Part shown: piece by piece, positions 16,818 to 24,224 of the stretch
Layout of the letters: every line of letters starts with the position of its first letter
Position numbering within the stretch: position 1 is the stretch's first letter
From: Fimbriimonadaceae bacterium
GTDB taxonomy: Bacteria > Armatimonadota > UBA10988
DNA: 64,000 nucleotides
Assembly: GCA_020850355.1 (NCBI GenBank)
Contig: JADZEX010000021.1
Coordinates: 62,001 to 126,000 of the forward strand
Direction: 5' to 3'
Notes under the pieces: model-generated
Databases searched by the model: none
Seen by the model: only the letters and a program-made list of their open reading frames with translations
Told to the model about the DNA's origin: nothing
Translations under genes and position numbers: made by a program

Positions 16818-17356
16818 GAGGCCTCCTCCGCCGGCTGGGCAAGTTGCCGGTCCAACTCGGCGCGGGTCATCCCAAGGGTGGCGGCGACCTGGTCCAGGAA
16901 GGTCTCCAGGTGTTCGTCGTCATCGCCGGCCGGGTCCTGACCGGTCGCCAGCAAATGCTCGAAGCGGGGCTTCTGCTGGTCGACCAACAGCACCAGGGTC
17001 CCCAGCAACCGCCGCAGCAGGCGGGCGGTCAGCGGCAGATCGTCAAGCGGCATGACGATTTCACAGTCGATTTCGCCGTCGTTGGGATCCAGCCCGAAGC
17101 GGCCGAGCTTGATGGCGTAGTGCAGCTCCAGAATCCGCGCAAACAAGGCGGCGGCGTGCGGCGACTGGCCGACGGTGACCACCCGCGGGATCCGCAGGTG
17201 CAGGCACTCACCCTCTTCACTGAGCCGGATCAGCAGGCTGTAGCGGGCACCGGTCCCGGCGGCCTGCACCGTGACCTGGTCGCCGTCGAGGTCGATGCGG
17301 TACGTCCGGCCGTCGCGCCGCAGCAGGTTGCAGACCTCCTCCAAGCTGGTTGCCAT
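16814..17356 (-). CDS. YbjN / CesT-like chaperone-fold protein
   Basis: A 180-residue protein resembling the YbjN and type III secretion chaperone fold: strand-rich N-terminal half (TYRIDLDGDQVTVQA, YSLLIRLSEEGECLHLRIP), a helix (AALFARILELHYAIKLGRF), then strands with acidic character (NDGEIDCEIVMPLDD). Such proteins bind partner polypeptides or act as regulators; the partner here is unknown. The C-terminus is acidic (GDDDEHLETF). ATG 17356 is preceded by AAGGA. First gene of the leftward operon, divergent from the 17496 gene across 139 bases. Confidence 0.65.
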   Translation of the reverse strand: MATSLEEVCNLLRRDGRTYRIDLDGDQVTVQAAGTGARYSLLIRLSEEGECLHLRIPRVVTVGQSPHAAALFARILELHYAIKLGRFGLDPNDGEIDCEIVMPLDDLPLTARLLRRLLGTLVLLVDQQKPRFEHLLATGQDPAGDDDEHLETFLDQVAATLGMTRAELDRQLAQPAEEAS

Positions 17357-17396
17357 TCGTCTCGCGGTTCCTTCAGCCCGTCCTGTCGCGCGGCTG

Positions 17397-17405
17397 TGGT
17401 AAGAT
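17397..17405 (+). promoter_or_regulatory. Extended -10 promoter candidate
   Basis: TGG plus TAAGAT (17400-17405) in the divergent gap forms an extended -10 element for the rightward operon at 17496; no convincing -35 is visible. It shares the TGTGGTA core with the candidates at 5115 and 40669. Confidence 0.3.
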
Positions 17406-17495
17406 GATGACGCCGCCGCGGTCGAGTTCGAGCGGGAGCCGTTCGCCCCGCCGACCCCTAATCCTGCCACCCGCCTTGGCGGCAGACAGGCGCCG

Positions 17496-18287
17496 ATGGA
17501 TCGTGTCGACGAACTGCTCGCCGAGGTGCTGCAAGGCCAGGAGACGGTCTCCGAACTGGGCCGCGCCCGCGCCTACCGGGCGTGCGTCCAACTGGCCGAG
17601 AAGAAGCTCTACCGCGACCACGACTGCAACGCCTTCTTGATGCGTGCGGCCGAACTGCTGCAGCAGCAGCCCTGGCGCGTCGACATCATCCACAACCGCG
17701 TGCCCGAACCGCGGGCTGCCAAGTTGATGGTCTACGAGGACGACCAGGAGGGGATTGTGCTGGTCGGCAACCGGGTGGGCCTGCGCTACGTCTCGAAGCT
17801 GTTGGGCGAGCTCTCCAAGACCGCCCTGCTGGGCGACTTCGCGAGCCTCGACGAAGGCCAAGAACCGCTGCACCCCGACAGTTTCGGCTTGTTGCTGGCC
17901 CTGGAATCCGACGCCTACTTTGACCAGCAGGGCGACGAGAACGTGCTGCAGTTGGCCGACGCGGTGGAGGACCATGTGCGGCACCGGATCGTCAACTGGG
18001 ACGATGTGGTGGCGGTGCAGTTTCTGCAAGGCGTGCCTGGGACGGCGGCGCTGACGCCGCAGCGGCTGTACCGCCTGCGGAACTTGCGGCCATGGACCTC
18101 GCGCTCGCGGGTGCCGCGGAAGTGGTACCGCAACGACACCAGCCGGCTCCGGACCCTGGCCCTGACCGACGACGACGGCCGGCCGTGCCAGGTCGCGGTG
18201 GATCTCGACGACCCGGAAGTGACCTGCTACTACGCCTGGCATCTGGAGCAGGTCAGCGGCGCCGTCGCGGAGGAGCCGCAGCCATGA
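17496..18287 (+). CDS. Unrecognised 263-residue cytoplasmic protein
   Basis: No family recognised. The protein is soluble, acidic and helical in its first part (RVDELLAEVLQGQETVSELG, RACVQLAEKKLYRDHDCNAF), then mixed, with a long acidic tail. There is no signal peptide, membrane helix or nucleotide motif. The start ATG 17496 follows CAGG at a usable distance. Its stop overlaps the ATG of the following serine hydrolase by four bases, so the two are co-translated. Confidence 0.7.
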   Translation: MDRVDELLAEVLQGQETVSELGRARAYRACVQLAEKKLYRDHDCNAFLMRAAELLQQQPWRVDIIHNRVPEPRAAKLMVYEDDQEGIVLVGNRVGLRYVSKLLGELSKTALLGDFASLDEGQEPLHPDSFGLLLALESDAYFDQQGDENVLQLADAVEDHVRHRIVNWDDVVAVQFLQGVPGTAALTPQRLYRLRNLRPWTSRSRVPRKWYRNDTSRLRTLALTDDDGRPCQVAVDLDDPEVTCYYAWHLEQVSGAVAEEPQP

Positions 18288-19507
18288 GCTGGGCCGCGAT
18301 GGTCTGCTGCCTGTCGCTTGGCCCGGCCGCCCGGCTGTGCGCCACGGGTCCCAGCTCCGCGGCCGCCGCGGCCTACGACACCGTCCTGCGCGACCTGCTG
18401 GCGACCTGGCAGGTGCCAGCCGCGGCCGTGGCGGTCGGCTACCGCGGCCGGCTGGTGGTGGCGCGCGGCTACGGCCTGAGCGGCCCGGGCGAGGAGCCGG
18501 TGCAGCCCGACAGCCGGTTTCGGCTGGCCAGCGTCAGCAAGCCCCTGACGGCGGTCGCGATCCTGCGGCTGGCGGAGCTCGGCCGCCTCGATCTGGACGA
18601 CCCGGTGCTGCACCACCTGGCCGGCATCCTGCCTGCCGGCGCTCCGGCCGACCGGCGCTGGGAACAGATCACGTTGCGGCAGCTCCTGCGCCACGAGGGC
18701 GGCTGGGACCGCGACACGGCGGGCGATCCGATGTTCAAGTCGCTGCAGATCAGCCGCGAGTTGGGGCTCCCTGGCCCGGCCGACGCGCTGGCGACCTGTC
18801 GCTGGATGGCTGGGCAGCCGCTACAGTTCGATCCTGGCACGCGGTCGGTCTACTCCAACTTCGGCTACTGCCTGCTCGGCCGGGTGATCGAGGCGGTCAC
18901 CGGCCGCGGCTACGAGGCGGCCGTGCGCGAGCTGCTGCTAGATCCCCTCGGGATGGCCCAGACCCGCCTCGGCCGGACCTTGCGCCAGCACCGCGCGGCT
19001 GGCGAGGTGACCTACGCCGCGCCCGCCGCGTTGCCGTGGCAGGCCAGCGTCTTTCCCGGCGAGCCCGGGCCGCTGCCGGCGCCTTACGGGAGCTGGTGCC
19101 TGGAAGCGATGGACGCCCACGGCGGCTGGCTGTCGACGGCGCCCGACCTGGTGCGCTTCGCGCTGGCGGTCGATGGGCGTGACGACCGCCCGGAGCTGCT
19201 GCAACCGGCGACTCGCGCCCTGATGCTGCAGCGGCCGACCCGCCCGGACGTGGCGACCGCTGAGGCCTGGTATGCCCTGGGCTGGATGGTCCGGCCGGTC
19301 GGCCAGGACACCAACTACTGGCACGGTGGCAGCCTGCCCGGCACCACCACCATCCTGGTCCGCGCCGCCAACGGTTTCTGCTGGGCCGCCTTGCTCAACA
19401 GCCGTCCGCTGGAGGGCAACCTCGGCGGCGAGCTGGACCGGGCGATGTGGCGAGCCTTCGGTCAGGTTCGCGAGTGGCCGAGCGAGGATCTGTTCGAGCA
19501 GCTCTGA
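18284..19507 (+). CDS. Exported beta-lactamase-family serine hydrolase
   Basis: A 407-residue member of the beta-lactamase/esterase/D-aminopeptidase family (class C fold). The N-terminus is a probable signal peptide (MSWAAMVCCLSLGPAARLC). Catalytic signatures: SVSK (SxxK), YSNFGY (YxN) and HGGSLPG (HxG). The substrate could be peptidoglycan peptides, esters or D-amino-acid compounds; sequence alone does not tell. ATGA overlap with the preceding gene. Three parS-like sites begin 12 bases after its stop. Confidence 0.85.
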   Translation: MSWAAMVCCLSLGPAARLCATGPSSAAAAAYDTVLRDLLATWQVPAAAVAVGYRGRLVVARGYGLSGPGEEPVQPDSRFRLASVSKPLTAVAILRLAELGRLDLDDPVLHHLAGILPAGAPADRRWEQITLRQLLRHEGGWDRDTAGDPMFKSLQISRELGLPGPADALATCRWMAGQPLQFDPGTRSVYSNFGYCLLGRVIEAVTGRGYEAAVRELLLDPLGMAQTRLGRTLRQHRAAGEVTYAAPAALPWQASVFPGEPGPLPAPYGSWCLEAMDAHGGWLSTAPDLVRFALAVDGRDDRPELLQPATRALMLQRPTRPDVATAEAWYALGWMVRPVGQDTNYWHGGSLPGTTTILVRAANGFCWAALLNSRPLEGNLGGELDRAMWRAFGQVREWPSEDLFEQL

Positions 19508-19518
19508 CCAGCCGCCAC

Positions 19519-19534
19519 TGTTTCACGTGAAACA
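19519..19534. other. parS: parS-like ParB-binding site
   Basis: Perfect TGTTTCACGTGAAACA, 12 bases after the serine hydrolase stop and 36 bases before the next copy. Confidence 0.85.
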
Positions 19535-19554
19535 GACCACCCGGCCCGGGCCGC

Positions 19555-19570
19555 TGTTTCACGTGAAACA
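19555..19570. other. parS: parS-like ParB-binding site
   Basis: Perfect TGTTTCACGTGAAACA, middle member of a three-site cluster between the serine hydrolase and the GH51 gene. Confidence 0.85.
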
Positions 19571-19624
19571 GGCCGCTGGGCGCGAACCCGATCGGTCGCA
19601 ACGGCCAGCGCCGCGGGAGGTCTG

Positions 19625-19640
19625 AGTTTCACGTGAAACA
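19625..19640. other. parS: Near-perfect parS-like site
   Basis: AGTTTCACGTGAAACA matches the parS consensus at 15 of 16 positions. It sits 20 bases upstream of the preferred GH51 start at 19660; a GTG inside the palindrome could be mistaken for that gene's start. Confidence 0.7.
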
Positions 19641-19659
19641 CTCGGCAGGGAGCAGTGCG

Positions 19660-21168
19660 GTGCCAGCAGCCAGTCTGAGAATCGAACGCGACTACACCAT
19701 CGGGACCGTCGATCCCCGGCTCTACGGCGGCTTCGCCGAACACCTCGGGCGGTGCATCTACGAGGGGATCTGGGAGCCCGACCACCCAACCGCCGACGCC
19801 CACGGCTTCCGCGGCGATGTGCTGGCGCTGGTGCGCGAGCTGGACCTGCCGGTGATGCGCTACCCCGGCGGCAACTTCGTGTCGGGCTACTCCTGGGAGG
19901 ACGGCGTCGGCCCCCGCGAGCAGCGGCCGGTGCGGCAGGAGCTGGCCTGGAAGTCGCGCGAGCCGAACTGGGTTGGCACCAACGAGTTCGTCGACTGGTG
20001 CCGCCTGGCGGGCACCGCGCCGATGCTGGCGGTCAACCTGGGCACCCGCGGCCCCGAGGACGCCCGCCGGCTGGTGGAATACTGCAACCACCCCAGCGGC
20101 ACGCAGCTCAGCGACCTGCGGCGCAGCCACGGCTGGGAGCAGCCCCACGGTGTCAAGTTGTGGTGCCTCGGCAACGAGATGGACGGGCCCTGGCAGATGG
20201 GTCACAAGACCGCGCAGGAGTACGGCCGCGCCGCCTGCGAGGCCGCCAAGTTGATGAAGTGGACCGATCCCAGCTTGGAGCTGGTGGTCTGCGGTTCGTC
20301 GCACCGTGGGATGCCGACCTTCGGGCACTGGGAGCGGGAAGTACTGGACCACACCTTCGACCAGGTGGAGTACGTCTCGATCCACACCTACCTCGGCAAC
20401 CAGGCTGGCGACACCGCCAGCTTCCTGGCGAAGCCCGACGCGATGGGGCGGTTCATCGACGAAGTCGTGGCGACGGTCGACCACGTCGCGGCCTGCCGGC
20501 GCTCGCGCAAGCGGATCCAGCTCTCGTTCGACGAGTGGAACGTCTGGTACCACAGCCACGACGACCGGCGCCAGCGGCGGATCGAGGATTGGGCAATCGC
20601 CCCGCCGATCCTGGAAGACCACTACAACGTCGAGGACGCCCTGGTCGTCGGGGGCATGTTGATCGAGTTGTTGAACCACTGCGACCGCGTGAAGATCGCC
20701 TGTCTGGCGCAGGTTGTCAACGTGATTGCACCGATCCTGACCGCCCGCGGCGGGGCGGCCTGGCGGCAGACCATCTTCCACCCGCTGGCGCAAGCCTCGC
20801 GCTGGGCTCGCGGCGAGGTCCTGCGGGGGCTGCTGCGTTGCCCGACCTACGACTGCGCCGAACAGGCCGGCACGCCCCTGCTGACCGCCGCCGCGGTGCT
20901 CGACCCGGCCAGCGGCGAGGTCACCGTGCTGGCGCTGCACCGCGGGTTGACGGAGCCGTTGACCCTGCGGATCGACGCGCGCGGCTGCGGTGACCTGCAG
21001 CCGATCGCGGCGTGGGTGCTGCGCGACGACGACCTGCTGGCCGTCAACACCGCCGCCCAGCCAGACCGCGTTGCCCCGCAGCCGGCGGCGCTGCCCGTCT
21101 CGCAGGACGGCCTGCTGCAGGTCGAGCTGCCGCCGGCGTCGTGGAACGTGCTGCGGTTCAGGCGCTGA
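19660..21168 (+). CDS. GH51 alpha-L-arabinofuranosidase
   Basis: A 502-residue glycoside hydrolase releasing terminal alpha-L-arabinofuranose from arabinan or arabinoxylan fragments. The TIM barrel carries RYPGGNFVSGY, the acid/base in GNEMDGPWQ (Glu173) and the nucleophile in FDEWNVWY (Glu292). No signal peptide, which is normal for this family and points to intracellular oligosaccharide processing. GTG 19660 is chosen because AGGGAG sits seven bases upstream; the GTG at 19633 lies inside a parS-like palindrome. Its 3' end overlaps the convergent oxidoreductase by 11 bases. A GH127 arabinofuranosidase lies at the far end of the window. Confidence 0.92.
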   Translation: MPAASLRIERDYTIGTVDPRLYGGFAEHLGRCIYEGIWEPDHPTADAHGFRGDVLALVRELDLPVMRYPGGNFVSGYSWEDGVGPREQRPVRQELAWKSREPNWVGTNEFVDWCRLAGTAPMLAVNLGTRGPEDARRLVEYCNHPSGTQLSDLRRSHGWEQPHGVKLWCLGNEMDGPWQMGHKTAQEYGRAACEAAKLMKWTDPSLELVVCGSSHRGMPTFGHWEREVLDHTFDQVEYVSIHTYLGNQAGDTASFLAKPDAMGRFIDEVVATVDHVAACRRSRKRIQLSFDEWNVWYHSHDDRRQRRIEDWAIAPPILEDHYNVEDALVVGGMLIELLNHCDRVKIACLAQVVNVIAPILTARGGAAWRQTIFHPLAQASRWARGEVLRGLLRCPTYDCAEQAGTPLLTAAAVLDPASGEVTVLALHRGLTEPLTLRIDARGCGDLQPIAAWVLRDDDLLAVNTAAQPDRVAPQPAALPVSQDGLLQVELPPASWNVLRFRR

Positions 21169-22255
21169 CCGCGACCCGGCTGCGGTCCTGCAGGCTCTGG
21201 AAGATCGCCTCGAAGACCACCAGGTCGCGGGCGGCGTCGGCCCCACTGCTGCGGAACGGCCCGCCGCTGGCGGCCTGGGTCACGAAGTGCTCGATCTGGT
21301 TGGCGAACGACCAGCCTGGCGGGACCAGCGCCTCCTCGACGCCGCGGCCCGGCCGCTTGACGACCACCCGGCCCGGCGCCCGGAGCAGCGGCGCGGCGAG
21401 GTGGAGTTCGAGGTAACCACGCTCGAAGAGCACCTGCACCCCTTCACACCACGGCTCACTGTCCACCTTGCCAGCGCTGAAGACGGCATGGAACCCGTCG
21501 TAGGCCAGCACCGCGGTGAGGGGCGGGTTGTAGGGGAAATCCCCCAACGTGGCGACCGCGCTCTCGACGGCGGTCGGCTCGCCCAGCAGGTAGCGCAGCA
21601 GGTTGACATCATGGCAGAGGTTGGCGATGCAGCCGGCATAAGTCTTGCCGAGGTCGGCCCGCAGCCACGCCGGGACGCCGTACGCGCCGAAGGTCACGCC
21701 CGCCGGCTTCGGCTCGCTGGGGTCGCTGAGCAGGTCGCGCGGGTAGCCGGCGATCCAGTCGCCGTGGTGGTTCCAGACCCGTGCGCTGACCACCGCGCCC
21801 AGCTCGCCGCTGGCCCGCCACTCGTCCAGTAGCCCCTTGGCCAGTTCGCTGGCCGGGTCGTAGCGCTTCATGTAGCCGACCATCAGCCGGCTGCCCGTGC
21901 GCTCGGCGGCATGCACACAGGCCAGGGACTCGGCGGCGTTCAGCGCCAGCGGCTTCTCGGCGAAGACCGGCTTGCCCGTCGCACAGGCCGCCGGCAGCAG
22001 CTCCAGGCTGCGCTCGCCCGGCAGGCTGACCGCCACCGCGTCGACCGGCTCGGCGGCCAGCAGCTCCGCGATGCTGCCATAGACCGCCGGCCCGCCGTGC
22101 CGCGCCGCCAGACGCCGCGCGATGCTCGGGCGGCTGCTGGCCAGGGCAACCACCGCACAACCGGGCTGCGCCACCAACAGCGGCAGGTGCACTGCCTGCC
22201 CCATGAACCCGCTGCCCCAGAACGCCACCCGCAGCGGCGCCGCCTGCTCTGCCAT
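21158..22255 (-). CDS. Gfo/Idh/MocA family oxidoreductase
   Basis: A 365-residue NAD(P)-dependent dehydrogenase of sugars or cyclitols. The Rossmann loop is FWGSGFMGQ near residue 15 and the catalytic motif is AEKPLAL (Glu100-Lys101-Pro102). The C-terminal half is the mixed sheet domain typical of the family. It acts in the cytoplasm; substrate unknown, though the convergent arabinofuranosidase makes sugar metabolism likely. ATG 22255 has GAGAGG just upstream. Two parS sites lie directly before the gene. Confidence 0.88.
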   Translation of the reverse strand: MAEQAAPLRVAFWGSGFMGQAVHLPLLVAQPGCAVVALASSRPSIARRLAARHGGPAVYGSIAELLAAEPVDAVAVSLPGERSLELLPAACATGKPVFAEKPLALNAAESLACVHAAERTGSRLMVGYMKRYDPASELAKGLLDEWRASGELGAVVSARVWNHHGDWIAGYPRDLLSDPSEPKPAGVTFGAYGVPAWLRADLGKTYAGCIANLCHDVNLLRYLLGEPTAVESAVATLGDFPYNPPLTAVLAYDGFHAVFSAGKVDSEPWCEGVQVLFERGYLELHLAAPLLRAPGRVVVKRPGRGVEEALVPPGWSFANQIEHFVTQAASGGPFRSSGADAARDLVVFEAIFQSLQDRSRVAVSA

Positions 22256-22276
22256 CGGCCTCTCCCGTCGGCGGGG

Positions 22277-22292
22277 TGTTTCACGTGAAACA
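22277..22292. other. parS: parS-like ParB-binding site
   Basis: Perfect TGTTTCACGTGAAACA, 22 bases upstream of the oxidoreductase start and 56 bases from its partner site. Confidence 0.85.
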
Positions 22293-22332
22293 GCCGGACA
22301 CCTGCCAGGTCGACCGACCGGTGGGTGTGACG

Positions 22333-22348
22333 TGTTTCACGTGAAACA
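22333..22348. other. parS: parS-like ParB-binding site
   Basis: Perfect TGTTTCACGTGAAACA directly abutting the hairpin that follows the first MPEYIPII gene. Confidence 0.85.
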
Positions 22349-22353
22349 GAACC

Positions 22354-22386
22354 GGCCGCCCGCACCCCAGCGGAGTGCGGGCGGCC
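22354..22386 (-). terminator. GC hairpin, probable terminator of the 22416 gene
   Basis: A perfect 12-base stem, GGCCGCCCGCAC pairing with GTGCGGGCGGCC, with a nine-base loop. Read leftward it lies 30 bases past the stop of the MPEYIPII gene and is followed by GGTTCTGTTT, a weak T tract that merges into the parS site. Confidence 0.6.
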
Positions 22387-22415
22387 CGGCAGCCGTTGCC
22401 ACGGCTGTGGCGTGG

Positions 22416-23228
22416 TCAGTCGTTCGGCAGTTGAGGCACCAGCAGTGCCGCCGCCGCGGCCTTCCGGAACTCCTGCCCGCCGCGCTGGAAGGTGGCGAGG
22501 GTCACGGCGACCAGGTACTCCGGGCAAGGCTGCTGGAGTTTGGTCGGCACCACCCGCAGCTTCACGGCGACCCGCTTCTCGCCCTGCGCGTTGGCCGTCT
22601 TGAGGTCGGTCCAGACGGCGCCCTGGGCGTCCTTCAGCAAGCCGGGCTGGCTGTTGCCGGTCCAGCCGAGTAGCCATGTCTGCAGATGCACCTTGGCAGC
22701 GGCAGCCGTCGGCCTGCGGCTCAGGCGGACCAGCCAGTCGAGCTCCCAGGTCCCGCTCTCGAGGGCCACCACCGGGTCCAACGGCCGGACGGTCAGTTGC
22801 ACCGATCCAGCCGTCGCCTGGTTCGGGTCGACCAGCGCGGTGGCTGTGGGCAGCGGCCAGGACACCGCGCCGGGCTGCGCCAGCAGCACCAGCACCTCGC
22901 CAGCGTTGCCCTCGCCGCGGACCGCCACCGGGACGCCGCTCGCCAGGTGGCCGGTCGGCACGGTGACCTCCACGCGGCTGGCGAGCACCGCCGCCCGGGC
23001 GTCCTCACCGCAGACCAGCGCGCCGCCCGCCGCCAGCTCGAGTCGGCCGGGCGTCACCAGCAGCGGGAGGATCGGCACCACCAGCGGCTTGGCCGCGCTG
23101 GCGACCACATCACTGTGGACCTGCACGAAGCACTCGAAGGTGGGCCGACTCAGAATGCCAGGGCCGCCCGGTGTGATCGGCGTGGCACCTGGGCCACCTG
23201 GGTCGATGATCGGAATGTACTCAGGCAT
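22416..23228 (-). CDS. MPEYIPII protein A, unknown function
   Basis: A 270-residue protein I do not recognise. It starts MPEYIPII, followed by a Gly/Pro segment (DPGGPGATPITPGGPG), then a strand-rich body with repeated hydrophobic/threonine-valine stretches (VHLQTWLLGW, RVAVKLRVVP), suggesting a beta-sandwich or structural protein. No signal peptide or membrane helix is evident and there are only three cysteines. ATG 23228 has GGGGAGG eight bases upstream. The first eight residues, the 5' leader, the 3' hairpin and the paired parS sites are shared with the gene at 23452, but the interiors hardly resemble each other. Confidence 0.75.
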   Translation of the reverse strand: MPEYIPIIDPGGPGATPITPGGPGILSRPTFECFVQVHSDVVASAAKPLVVPILPLLVTPGRLELAAGGALVCGEDARAAVLASRVEVTVPTGHLASGVPVAVRGEGNAGEVLVLLAQPGAVSWPLPTATALVDPNQATAGSVQLTVRPLDPVVALESGTWELDWLVRLSRRPTAAAAKVHLQTWLLGWTGNSQPGLLKDAQGAVWTDLKTANAQGEKRVAVKLRVVPTKLQQPCPEYLVAVTLATFQRGGQEFRKAAAAALLVPQLPND

Positions 23229-23313
23229 CGTGACCTCCCCTTGGGCGACGGGCCCTGGCTCCCCAGTGCGGCCGCTCCCAGCACCAACGGCGCGGCCCGA
23301 CCCGTCGGGCGGC

Positions 23314-23329
23314 TGTTTCACGTGAAACA
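23314..23329. other. parS: parS-like ParB-binding site
   Basis: Perfect TGTTTCACGTGAAACA between the two MPEYIPII genes. Confidence 0.85.
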
Positions 23330-23368
23330 GGCCACCACCTGCCACGGCGTGCGGCCAGCGGCGTGACC

Positions 23369-23384
23369 TGTTTCACCTCATACA
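23369..23384. other. Decayed parS-like site
   Basis: TGTTTCACCTCATACA matches the consensus at 13 of 16 positions; the left half-site is intact and the right half is changed. It occupies the same place relative to the hairpin as the perfect site at 22333 in the neighbouring cassette. Confidence 0.5.
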
Positions 23385-23386
23385 GG

Positions 23387-23424
23387 ACCGGCCGCCCGGA
23401 CCCCAGCAGGGCCCGGCGGCCGGT
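23387..23424 (-). terminator. GC hairpin, probable terminator of the 23452 gene
   Basis: ACCGGCCGCCCGG pairs with CCGGCGGCCGGT apart from one bulged C, 28 bases past the stop of the second MPEYIPII gene. It is the counterpart of the hairpin at 22354. The T tract after it, read leftward, is poor. Confidence 0.5.
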
Positions 23425-23451
23425 CGCTCCGATCGCGTTGCGGCGGGCCGC

Positions 23452-24198
23452 CTACCAGCTCGTGATCAGCGTCGTGGCGGCCGAGGCCGCGCGCAGCCGC
23501 GTGTTGTTGGCGCCCAGGAGCGTGGCCACCACCAGCGCGGCGATCCCGCTGGTACCCGACGGCACGGCCAGGTCGCTGGAGTCGATCACGATCTCCGTGG
23601 TCGCGCTGCCGGCCCCGGCGGCCAGGTTGAGCGTGTCGGTTTCCAGGTAGACGCCCTGGCCGGTCTCGTTCACCAGCGTCAGGAGGCTGCTCAGCGCCAC
23701 CACCCGCACTTCGATCAGCAGATCAGTCGCGGCGCTGAGCGGGGCGTTGAAGTGAATCACCGCCGGAATCGTCCAGACGCCGTTGTCGGCCTCCGCGAAG
23801 AACGGCAGAGTGAGGCGCTGCTGCACCGTCGCCGAGCCGGCGCTGGGCTCCAGCATCACCGTCGACAGGGCCGGCCGGGTGCTGCTGACCGACGCCATCA
23901 GCAGCACCAGATCCTGCGTGTACGTCGTGGTGCTGGCCGGCGCGTTGCTGACGCGGGTGTTCATCGAGATCCACGCCGGCGCGGGCGACTGCGTCTGCGG
24001 GTCGGTCGGTCCCGGCGGTTGCGCCGTCGGGTACAGCGCGCCATCGGCCGTTGTCAGCATCGCCGGTGTCAACGCCACGCTGTCGCCGTCTTCGCCCGCC
24101 GGCTGCGGCAGGGTCACCTGCCACGAAATCGAGGTCGAACCCATCGCCGGTTCGCCGACCGGGGTCGGCGGGGTGATGATCGGAATGTACTCTGGCAT
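23452..24198 (-). CDS. MPEYIPII protein B, unknown function
   Basis: A 248-residue protein of no family I recognise. It starts MPEYIPII followed by a Pro-rich segment (TPPTPVGEPA), and the rest is rich in Ser, Thr, Ala and beta-prone runs (TEIVIDSSDLAV, LLIEVRVVALSSLL), with no cysteine and no membrane helix. It looks like a secreted-type or structural beta fold but has no signal peptide. ATG 24198 is preceded by GGGGAGGG. It starts 26 bases after the cyclase-STAND gene stop and is likely in that operon. Paralogue of the gene at 22416 by its ends and flanks only. Confidence 0.75.
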   Translation of the reverse strand: MPEYIPIITPPTPVGEPAMGSTSISWQVTLPQPAGEDGDSVALTPAMLTTADGALYPTAQPPGPTDPQTQSPAPAWISMNTRVSNAPASTTTYTQDLVLLMASVSSTRPALSTVMLEPSAGSATVQQRLTLPFFAEADNGVWTIPAVIHFNAPLSAATDLLIEVRVVALSSLLTLVNETGQGVYLETDTLNLAAGAGSATTEIVIDSSDLAVPSGTSGIAALVVATLLGANNTRLRAASAATTLITSW

Positions 24199-24224
24199 CT
24201 TGCCCTCCCCTTTGGCGACGGTCC

